Shown here piece by piece: positions 47,601 to 57,100 of a DNA stretch of 64,000 nucleotides. The translations under genes and the position numbers were made by a program. Numbering within the stretch: position 1 is the stretch's first letter; every line of letters begins with the position of its first letter. A model generated the notes under the pieces. It was not told where the DNA came from and did not search any database. It saw only the letters and a list, made by a program, of their open reading frames with translations. Source of the stretch: Aplidium turbinatum (Eukaryota > Chordata > Ascidiacea > Aplousobranchia > Polyclinidae); assembly GCA_918807975.1 (NCBI GenBank), contig OU964924.1:18025695-18089694 (forward strand), read 5' to 3'.

Positions 47601-50600
47601 AGAAGTGGGGTACAGCTCTAGCACTAAGGCTGAGTGGTGGGTGAACATTGTAGCAGTGTCATCTCCAGTGAAGAGAAGGGATTGCATCCATTCAGGACGT
47701 TGATCTCCATGGCTGGGGGTGCTTATCTAAAGGTAACTAAGTGATAACGTCAGAACTTATGGTGTGATTTTGACAGATTGACTGCCAGCGAAGCACAAAC
47801 TAAACATTGGCGGTCAATCACCAGCGCAAATGAAAAAATGAAGTGTGTTGAAGCTTCAATTTTAAATGACAGTATGGCGGCAACAGGAGTATATTATATT
47901 TGTAGGATAAATACAGTTCCTGCTGAGTACGAACCTGGGGATTACCTTGTTGCTGTTTGACCACTTGGAACGAGGCCGGGTTAGGAGAAGGAAACGTCAC
48001 GGTTGTCGTGGTGATGCCCGCTTGTCGCTTTCCCAGTACCTTCTCTCTGAAGCAACAAAGTTTTATTTTTTATTTTTTTTTATCGAGATGATTACAACCG
48101 GTTTGCGACCGAGGCTGTCAAAACGAAACGACTTTGATTACGAAGAACAATAAAACTGTGGTTTTCTGCACAAGACCTGTGAGATATCGCCAAGGAACGG
48201 TCGATTACATTAAATGTATGTAGGATGATCTCCAATGCTCAATGGCAAAAAGCACATAGTTTTAGTCTTTAGTTTTACTACGACAACAAAATAAAAAACT
48301 GGACTATGCCTAAACTGTCATTTTTTAAGCCATGACCCTAAATATTGGCATACACATTGGACCGTGTGCACCCTTCGTAGAAAAGTTCAAAAAGTAAAAG
48401 GCTTAAAAATAAAATATTGTGTTGGAAACACTTCAAGTAAGTCACCAATCTATGAAAATCTACACAAAACACTGAAAACATATCGATATTCATAAAGTCA
48501 ATAAGCACTCCTGACAGCAACCCCGTCAAAAGTAGCCTAGTGGATGTGATGTCTGGCAAACAACCTGAATTAGTTTTGTTTGATAAAAACCTGAGTACAC
48601 GAGTAAATCTGGGTAGCCTACATTAGCTGCGTTTTAAAACGTTTATATTGGTTTAACGAGCGTAATTGATACTTTGACATTGTAAGCATTAAAATCTGAG
48701 CCAATGGTTCATAAACCCAATTATTATTTGCCCGCCATGCTGTGTAAGTCGTAGTGGTCTGGAAAACGATTGTCTTTAACATGACAACTGCCTCGATAGC
48801 TCAGTTGGTTAGCGCGTGACTTTGTGAACGAAGAAGCTTAAGATTAAGCGACGCCGATTCGATTCAGGAGGTGTACGCTTGAGCAAAGCATTCTAAGGAC
48901 TGCACTCCATTCGGCACCTAATGGATGGAATAACTACTTGGCAACAACACTTCAACAATCGGAAACTTCACTTTGTCAATCTCAGTAACCGGGCCTGCGT
49001 CAAAAGCTTTTACAAATATGCGAAACTACCAGGAAAAACCTATCAAGGCTTTGTCAGTCCGAGGATAATGATTCAAAACCAAATCTATGCTTGTGCTCAA
49101 TCTTTCTTAGATGTCACAATAATGCCTCAACAGAGGCTGTTAGTCTTCCTAAGCTAGTTTCAAACCTGAGTCAAACACTTCGTTTGCGCATTACATTAAA
49201 AACCTTATAAAATGAAACTGGGAGATATGGATGAAAGCTGGAGTCGGACCGATAAAAATTGGAGATGCCCAATGCCTATTGCCGAAAGCCATGGTGCTGT
49301 TTGTAAATACCCCATAACAAAACAATGGCAAACATACAGATTCTATGAAAACTTTGGCATGAAAGGAACACTTGTACGATGAACCATAGGCGATGAACAC
49401 TTTGCCCAAACCACTGGCCGTGACCGGTATCGTCTTTATTTGTGACCTTAAAACTTACTTATAACGAGAGTAATCAGGAACAATCCGAGCAACACAAATC
49501 AATGAGCCGATAGAGTTGGAAAGTTCGCGTTGAAAATCTCGTAGGGTCACTTCCAAGCCACAGAAGCCAAATCCCTAAAAATATCAATAACGTGACGCAA
49601 CATATTAACCACAGTAAGTTTTCAAAGCATCCTTTGGCGCATGTAAAATAATTGTCAATAACAGGAAAAGTGTAGGACGAAAAGTACACCATGAATAACG
49701 ACGTTGCAATTTCGTTATACAAGGTTACAATCGAGCTATTGTGTATGAACGCACCTGCAATCGACGTAGGTGGCTGTGTCTTTTTTGTAGTGTGACGTAG
49801 AGACGAACTCCCGAAGGAATGGCAGCAGTTGGCTGAGAGAAGTTAAATAGGTAAAATATATTATTAAGCATTGTTCATGACAGTTGCACGCACCGCCAGC
49901 ATGGCAAAATCCAACCACGAAGATTTGCGAAGAAATAGAGGAATTTATTTACTGAACAAAACTAGAAAATCGTTTGATCTCCTTACTCTGGAAACTTGGG
50001 AGAAAAGGAACAACCCAAGTATAGTTACATTTCTCAAATTAAATTGCAGATGGCTTGCATTCAAGATAGTTTATACACATCAACACTCCTACAAGAAAAT
50101 GAATCGCTATCGAGCAAAATTTCACAAAACTAAACGGACAAACTCAACATTATCCTGATAGTCTTCATTACTTTAGTAGAGTAGTTACAATGCTTAACCA
50201 CAAGTAAATGAAACTAAACGACACGGCAGCATTTACAAAAATAAAATAAAATATAAGCGTTTTCGGCTATAGGCTACATCACCAAGGGCTTTGTAAAGGA
50301 TGTAAAAACTGTAAACTTTCAAATGTTTTTTGCAACATTTTTATGTTGATGACTGTAAAAGTGTTTTGTTTCTGGCATCCCATTATTCTACTCTTATTAC
50401 GCGTAGGCTATAGTAGAAACAAAGATACATGAGATACATGCTTACAGTCAAACACACGGCCTTACAAACATCTACCAGGTGTTTTCATTACTCTGTCACG
50501 GAGTGTTTCAATTAGGCAAGAGACCACTCTTCCATTCACTTTTGAAGTTTGGTATCAATCACACATCATTGCGGTTTTTTGGGGTGGGCAAAAATTTAAA

Positions 50601-53600
50601 AAAATATGTTTGAACACATCAAGTGCAGTGCAGTAAATAAATACTTAGCGCTCGAAACCAGAAAGGTCTAAAACCCATAATTACCTGCACCAGTTCCAGA
50701 TGGTGGGAGTGAAATGGGGAGAGGTAGGAAAGGGGTATTTTATAGGTGGATAGCTTCTCTTTGCTCGGTTTATCCGCTACGGTCAAAATGACCTCTTCAT
50801 TGTCGTCATCATCCGACACCTTAATAATACATTGGCAATGAACGTCATGTCATGCAACACTGGATGTCGAAAGTTTCAGTCAGACAAAAATAAAATGGTA
50901 TTTTACTCTTAAAACACAAGTGAATGTCCCACCTACAGCAGTGGCTCCCAACGGGGATGCCACGGCACCCTGGGCCGGGTTGCCATTTTACAATACTCCG
51001 GGGTGCCGCAAGCTATACCTCATATTCAGTTTTCATCTGTCTTCAATTGGTTAGCTAGGATCATTGTTACTGATAGAATTTTCATGCACGATTGTTTTTG
51101 TTATACATTAAGGGCAATTGTTTTCATACAAATTCTCAGTGTGGTACTCTAATATTCCTGTGGCTTTGTGATCATAATGTCTGTACAAGTTGTGCTGATT
51201 CTCGATGATAGTTCAGTGGGTGAATGCTGTGCAATGGAATGGTTTTTGCCCATTTTGTCTGGTAAGGGAAGAGCAGTATAAACTAGTAAACACTGACAGT
51301 GACTTCGAATTAAGTAAAATTTACTTTTTATCGAACTGCCATCTCAAAGTGGCATCCAACTTCCAAATAGAATTGAAGTATTAATTATCAGCCTATAGCA
51401 GGGGTTCTTAACCTTTTTTGTTTCGTTTACCCCTTGCCGAATAAAAAAAAGAAAATTTACCCCCACCATAGGGCGGCCCCTTGTGATGTCATCGTGTCTG
51501 GTTTGGTTTTGAATCTTTATCCTCGAACTGACAAAGCCTTGATAGGTTATTCCTGGTAGTTTCGCATTTGGCATTACTTGTAGAGGCTCTTAACGCAGGG
51601 CCGGTTGACAGAGTGAAGTTTTCCGATTGTTGCTGGGAAATTATTCCATCCACAAGGTGCCGCTGAATGGATAGAAATCCTTGAAATGCGTTGCTCAAGC
51701 GCACACCCCGAGAATTGAACCAGCGCCGAGTGATCTTGAGCCGGCGCGTAACCACTGAGCTAATGAGATGTCCAAGTCCAGTCAACCATGCGAAGAAATG
51801 CAAATAAAGGAAATCGCAATCTTAGCAGAGTTGCAATCCACATTGTGGTCGAAGTCCTAATTAAGTTGTGTACAGTAAAAATGTAATACGCTGCTGCAAT
51901 GAAACTGGTAGTCTACTTGCGTGGAGCTAAAAGAAAAACACGAAAACTTACACTGAGCATAAATTTGAATCAAAATCGAGTGCAACACTACCAGTTTTTT
52001 AATAACTGAAAAGTGAAGTTTGCTTTAATTTATAATTCAGTAAATTTACCCCCTCGGTAGGTGAAATTTACCCCCAGGGGGTAAATTTACCCCCGGTTAA
52101 GAACCCCTGGCCTATAGTATTATGTTTTTTTTTCATTTACAAAAAAAATTATGTTAATTTTTGATAGTGCTATTAATAATTGTCTTTTCCAAAGGCACCC
52201 ACAATAAGCAAATTTGACTACTTTTCTTCACACTGCATTAGAGCTGATAGTCGAGTAAAGAAGCTATGAACACTGAACAGGGATACCATATTACCGTTTT
52301 TAATGCCATATTCGAAATATTTGGCGTTTTTTTAATGCATTTGGCAGGTTATTTTTGGTTCGGCATGTTGGCGTTTTTTTTAAGTTATATTTTGGCAGTT
52401 TGAATTGACGCTTAAACAACTCCGTTTTATCTATTTGCAATGGATACATAAAATCAGGTTTGAAATGACAACTTTATCGTCTTGTTCTATACTGCTCTAC
52501 AGAGAAGCAACAGAAAAACAGACAGTTTCAAACTGTAACGACAATCTTTTAAATGTATGCATCAACCTAGAAATTCCAGACAGCTGGTCTCGTACAAGCT
52601 GTATACGTACGACAGCATTGGTTCTGCAGACAGCTGGTAAACTTGACTATAAAAATGAAAATAAGCAATTAGAAACTCATGGTACAAACAAACTTTATTA
52701 GTGAGGATCACAAACAAGCCACGATCAACTGATAAAATAGAGATCCATTCAAAAATTTTACGACATTACCTGGATGACCATAGACTCTTCCCAAGTGGGG
52801 CTGTGGGTGGGGCCGAGAGAAGCGTGTGTGGCTGCTTGGGCCGCTCTACCGCCTCTTTCGTCGTGGCCATTTTTTCTAACATGCAACAAATCATCAAACC
52901 GTGAAAATTAAAATAGATGAACATTTCATATATACATTGTCTTACACCATACATAGTAGCAATGCACCACTACGCTGGGACAACGGTGGGAACAAACATT
53001 GGCATTTACTTGTCGCGCATTTGTGGCCCTTCTGAATCTCCGTACCACCAAAGCTTAGTGTATTTTTGAAGAAAATTGTTTCAAAATCAAACGCAACTTA
53101 AACTTGCTGTAAGTGTAAAGTAAATTAAAATAAGGTATAACGTGAAGTAGCTTGCGATGACGTGAAGATAACACAAGATATCTAATGTTTTACATACCTT
53201 TAGCGCAAGAAAAAATATTTCATGACAAAACGTGGAGATAAATACCGATAAAATCTATCTTAAACCTTTCTATAATGTTACTGTACATAGGCGGTGAGTG
53301 AAAAACGAAACGCAAATGCAAAGTAGGCTACACAGCTTGTACTGTATAATAGCACTAGGTTCCAATTAAACACAAAACCTCATTTAATGTTCCTGGCAGC
53401 ACTTACACTGTGGTGAAGGGTACAGGATCGGAGCCGTCTGATCGGGAAGGCAAACTTGTGGCGCCATGAACTATGACGTAAACCTCGGTGAACCCTGGTC
53501 TGGCCACGTGATTGCTCAAGAAAGATTGAGATGGTGTTGGTGGAGCGTTGGAATGGGAAGGAACACGTGCACTAGTCAATGTGTGGGATTTTGTATCCAA

Positions 53601-53648
53601 TCTTTCCGGTTCCGACCGAACGTCTTCAGCCGGCAAGTCCATAACTAT
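37205..53648 (-). CDS. CCDC33: CCDC33 orthologue: C2 domains plus C-terminal coiled coil (17 exons)
   Basis: Exons in gene order: 53648-53407, 52875-52770, 50819-50685, 49832-49755, 49574-49459, 48046-47935, 47726-47597, 47171-47094, 46804-46673, 44545-44322, 39044-38961, 38643-38484, 38405-38291, 38178-38090, 37941-37734, 37553-37483, 37396-37205. They encode about 755 residues. Phase agrees at every junction except 38961 to 38643, where a short exon is probably missing. Order and content follow vertebrate CCDC33 as I remember it: a C2 start (VIVHGATSLPSRSDGSDPVP), KLSTYKIPLSYLSPFHSHHL, CGLEVTLRDF...VARIVPDYSRY, PEWMQSLLFTGDDTATMF, TWTIRNPIGFCTLLL, then long helices. The likely start is ATG 53642, behind a 5' UTR exon, unless an N-terminal exon is missed. 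The 3' end is unsettled: either reading through to a stop three codons past 37205, or a small exon at 37071-37018. The role is not established. Vertebrate family members are linked to testis and ciliated cells. Confidence 0.9.
41821..42143 (-). mobile_element. SINE-2 (tRNA-derived), near full length
   Basis: The minus-strand head AGTGGCCGAGTGGTTAGCAC (A-box) and GCATGTTCGACTCCA (B-box) resemble a serine/leucine-type tRNA. The body contains GTCAGGTGTACGTCAG, CGATGCATAGCGCTCAAG and TCCGCTTTCTCGCAATGC. The tail is (AAAC)n. A sister copy at 62904-63213 is very similar throughout. Confidence 0.88.
42172..42375 (+). mobile_element. SINE-4, head-truncated
   Basis: B-box GACGTGGGTTCGATTCTCAC, then the SINE-4 body (GTAATTACCAAATAAAGTTC, CACAATTGGACGGTAGCC). 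It is colinear with 35937-36175. The A-box part is lost or decayed. Confidence 0.7.
42428..43024. mobile_element. hAT MITE nested in a hAT element
   Basis: Ends CAGGGTTGGAAGTCGTTAGT and CTAGTCGTTATTTCCAACCCTG-like inverted repeats, with the exact 8-bp duplication GTTAAAAC (42420-42427 and 43025-43032). The interior repeats AAGCAACGAATAGC-type motifs. The 119-codon plus frame is lysine-rich and not transposase-like. Confidence 0.88.
43605..43870 (+). mobile_element. SINE with tRNA-like head and GCGC/TATA tail (SINE-3)
   Basis: The head GGCCTAGTGGATAGAATAAC is A-box-like and GAGGTTGGATCTTT a decayed B-box. The tail TTTGTAAAGCGCTGAGGGC ... GATATAACGTTATATAC ends in ATTATTATT, as in the 17605-17700 fragment. 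Confidence 0.6.
44322..49832 (-). CDS. CCDC33: CCDC33 middle exons: second C2-like domain
   Basis: Seven exons (49832-49755, 49574-49459, 48046-47935, 47726-47597, 47171-47094, 46804-46673, 44545-44322) encode the second beta-rich domain and a linker. Recognisable blocks are GVRLYVTLQKRHS, LICVARIVPDYSRY, VTFPSPNPASFQVV, LLFTGDDTATMFTHHSALVL and MRIDDLMVQGSNLRTIDG. The donor after 47935 is a weak CAG/GTTCGT. It was chosen because it keeps phase and matches the vertebrate QNGCPQ position, whereas a nearer GTAATC donor breaks the frame. Exon 46804-46673 uses GTAATA. A classic GC-donor sequence (GAG/GCAAGT) lies 4 nt earlier but breaks phase. Confidence 0.82.
48790..49085 (+). mobile_element. 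SINE-1 in a CCDC33 intron (antisense to the gene)
   Basis: TCGATAGCTCAGTTGGTTAG (A-box) and CGCCGATTCGATTCAGG (B-box) are followed by the full SINE-1 body to CAGTCCGAGGATAATGATTC. It lies in the intron between 49459 and 48046. Confidence 0.88.
50685..53648 (-). CDS. CCDC33: CCDC33 exons 1-3 of the visible set: first C2 domain
   Basis: Exon 53648-53407 gives a serine/proline-rich lead (HTLTSARVPSHSNAPPTPSQ) then the first C2 strand, TEVYVIVHGATSLPSRSDGS. Exon 52875-52770 ends SPTWEESMVIQ, the usual C2 'P.W.E...' strand. Exon 50819-50685 supplies EEVILTVADKPSKEKLSTYK and HSHHLELVQ. Phases are 2/1, 0/0. Donors GTAAGT, GTAATG and GTAATT are good. The Ca2+-binding aspartates of classical C2 domains are only partly present, so lipid binding may be Ca2+-independent (inference). 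Confidence 0.85.
51399..52109. mobile_element. hAT MITE with 8-bp target duplication, split by a SINE-1
   Basis: CAGGGGTTCTTAACC and GGTTAAGAACCCCTG form the ends, with exact duplication GCCTATAG (51391-51398 and 52110-52117). SINE-1 occupies 51501-51771, so the MITE proper is about 440 bp. Subterminal TTTACCCCC repeats occur on both sides. Confidence 0.9.
51501..51771 (-). mobile_element. SINE-1, full-length, nested in a hAT MITE
   Basis: Minus-strand A-box ATTAGCTCAGTGGTTACGCG and B-box GCTGGTTCAATTCTCGGGG, followed by the complete family body to GATTCAAAACCAAA. It is in a CCDC33 intron, sense to the gene. Confidence 0.9.
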
Positions 53649-54103
53649 CTGTAGAAAGGAAAGGTTGGTTGTCATTAAATAGAAGAATTAGGCAACCACG
53701 AGCGGTTTGAGACACAACGCGGCAGCGGGGGCTATGACAGCCATTCTAAGCTCAGCATCTGGTTCATTTTCATTTATCAACTTACATACCTAATCATACA
53801 TCAACTTACATTTTCATATTCAACGTTCATTTATCAACTTAAAAAGTGCTCATTTTTTAACCACAAAAAGAATTCATGATGGCATGAACTGATGAATAAT
53901 GCAATGCCAATTAATCACTCATGATCACATGAGTGTCAACTGATGAATATTTAATGAATTCGAAAATAACCGGTGGATGAGCAACGATGATCAATCGTTG
54001 GTAATGACAGTGACACCGTAGCAGTTTGACGACGACAAAAGCAACAGCAAACAAGAAACCAAAAACAACGAAGTCAGAGCTATACTTGTCAGAACACCTT
54101 TTC
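53649..54103. promoter_or_regulatory. Candidate divergent promoter between CCDC33 and the CaaX coiled-coil gene
   Basis: The first recognised CCDC33 exon (53648, minus) and the first ATG of the plus-strand gene (54104) are 455 bp apart. The stretch holds repeated ATTTATCAACTTA motifs (53770-53840) and an 8-bp inverted repeat CACTCATG/CATGAGTG near 53916-53935. No TATA box is convincing. The call rests on arrangement only and fails if CCDC33 has upstream coding exons. Confidence 0.35.
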
Positions 54104-57100
54104 ATGTTATCGAGGGAGAATAATCTAGTCAGAACAGATGGACAGAGCTCATCCATAACTGACAGCTCTGCATCCAGTCGTTCATCATCACGCTCCAGCG
54201 GAGCACAAACAAACGTAAGTAGTAATCAATCTTCAATAGCCATTACAGTTTTTTTAACGTAATACAATACAGTGACCACTAAATTTAAGTTTCAATGCCA
54301 GCACATCAAATATTACCAAAAGCAGTGGCGTACGCAAGAGGGGGGGAGTTAAACCCCCCATTGAGCTTAATAGTTGAATTTTTTGTACTGTTTTATTGCT
54401 TATTATGGTTTTATTCAAATGCGTCATCCTCTATTTTTTACCAACGCAACGTCATACGAGTTCTCATGTAAATTGAGTTAGCCAAGAAATTATTTGTGAC
54501 GAAACAAAAAGTAAGAGATTGAGCAGCTGGTGTCAGAATTTCTCGCTTGACTTTTGTTGTTAATAAGCTTAGTAGGACTGGTTGTAAAAAAAAACTAAGT
54601 TATTGTGGACGCAGGTTATAACCACCTTCTTAAACAACTGATCTATTTTTCACTGGTGGCTTTTTTTAGTGATGGGACAGCTCCTAGCATGAGCAACTTT
54701 AGTGTTTACGGTAAAACTTTTAAAACAAAACTTTGTTTCAATTTGAGTAATAATTATTTTATTTTCTTCGACATCATAATTGTTTCAAGATCATAGCAAT
54801 TTGGTTTCGTTATGCGCTTGAAAGAAATATGAAATGCTAATGCATGAGAATCCTAGCCAACAAGGTAGAAAGCGGCAAAACAATGCGTGGGGTTGCGTGA
54901 AAAGTATTTATTTTAAGATTTACTTGACTATTTTCACTTCGGGGTGTTTAAACAAGACACAACGTATTTCAAGATTTTGTTTCGTTTATAAAATAAATAG
55001 TGTAGTAATTAATCACAGGGTGTGTAGAGATTTTTGTTATGTTTGACCAACAGTAGGCTACCTTTTTCTGTCGCAAAGTAAAAGCAAAGCACTACAACGA
55101 GTATTTAAAATGCCTTTTCGCTACGATATGCAGTGCTCACGTAACTGATACGAAAAACATTTTCGTACTCCATAGAAAAGACTGAAATTCTGGATGAACA
55201 GTGGATTGGATTCATGATTTACATTTCATTGCTCATTTAACCAATCAATTGTTATAAAAAAACGTACGTTAATGTTAGTAAAGCTTACTCGACCATCTTT
55301 TAGCCCTCATCATCACCACAATATCAACAGCACAAGCCTAGGCCTTGTGACCTTCCACACGCTTACTTTCGTTTCTACTGTGAAGCAAATGTTGAATAAA
55401 AATAAAAATTTTGAAACCCCTCGCCATGAAAACTTTCTGCGTACGCCAACTGACTAGAACGACAAGCCAACAATTTTAACTGAATTGTATAAACGCAGCT
55501 TAAAATCGATGAAAAGATCATCCAGATTGCAGAAGCGATGGTAAACGATTTTAAAGCGGATATCATGGCTGAACTGCAAGTATATACCTCAAACATTTGT
55601 TTATGAGTAAAAATACAATGTTGGTTGCTGGACTTTTGCTTAGAAAAGAACCTACGCACTAACCAATGTAACCATGCACATTGCACAATCATTAATTTAA
55701 GGCGCCTGCTTATCTTTTGTAAAAAGACCACCCATCAATTTGACTTCTTTCGTAAATTTAAATTAGTTGACTTCAGCATACTGTGCTCTTTTAAATGAAA
55801 TTAGCAAACAAGTCGACCGAGTCCAATTCTGAACAAAATAAGCGCAGCGGCAACATCATTGGTAGTCATTTTGAAATACTGTAGGATTCTCTATTTTGTT
55901 CACTTGTTCCTGACCTGTAAATGTTTCCTTTAACAACTTTTCTTCAAATTTGATCAAAATGAACCTTTCAACGACAGGATAAGCTGAATGAAAGTAGCCT
56001 GGCAAAGACGGTTATCGGGGAGTGCTCAAGTGCGATCGGAAATCGGGTGGATGACGTAACGGCAGAAGAAACAAAGAAACTGGTCTCGGCTATTACCAAA
56101 GTTAACAAACAAGCTCAAGAAAAATATTCTGGAAAAATCATTTGTAAAAAAGCAAAATCAGATCTAAATGATTCTGTAAAAAGGGTATGAAATTGGTGAC
56201 TCCAAATACCATGCAAACTAATATACATTTCTATGATAGGTGCGTAGGCCTAATTATATTATTTTGGTAAAAGCGACAATGCAAGTAATAAGTGCATTAT
56301 GAAATATGAGACTAACATCGTCTCAAATACTCAAAGGTATGACTTTAAGCTGTTTTGTTCACTTTTTTGAAAGGTATAAAAACAGTGCAGTGTATATGTG
56401 ATGCAGTGATGCAAGTGAACACAAACTAACATGAAATCAAAGAATTCCATTCAATACAGACTATGAAGAAAATCTTCTCAACCGACTGGCAGGACACGGC
56501 GAGAGAAATTACAGAAAATGACACAGAAGAAGTTGAAGAAATTCTGTGGGGTGAACTTGGGACGCAGCTTCAAGAGGTTCATCGTCATTACAGAAACACG
56601 GGAGCTGAACTTAAACTCAATAAACAGGTGTAAAAAAATATGGCCCCTTTTAACAGACAGGGTCTGCTACTATTCGGCGAGAGCCTTTTTCGGCGAGTGC
56701 CCTATTCGGCGAGTTTTTGAAATTTGTGAAAGGAAATTATCGGATACCGTAGCGTAATTACAATTGCCGTTTTTACATCGTTTTAACGTCGCTAAACGTT
56801 GAAATCGTGCAGAAAGGAATAAAAATTAAATGTTTAAACTATTAAATTACAATTCGTCATGTCAGTTCAGTTGTTTTTATTTCTGACCATCATATGAAAA
56901 ACAATACACGTCAACATAGCAAAGGCGTAGAAAAAGGTAGAAGCGACAAAACACGAACGTTGAAACGTGCTTGTGACCGAAGTAAGTTATTGAGTTGAAA
57001 GAAACATACGCGCCGACTTCCGGGGGGCGGCGCCCCCCGTAAATTTATGGTTGAAGGGCAACAAAAATGGTGATGACAAGTGGTGTTTCAAAGATAAAAC

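Noticed and set aside
50941-51030. hAT-like end (CAGTGGCTCCCAACG)
   Set aside because: No partner end or duplication. Kept only as a note.
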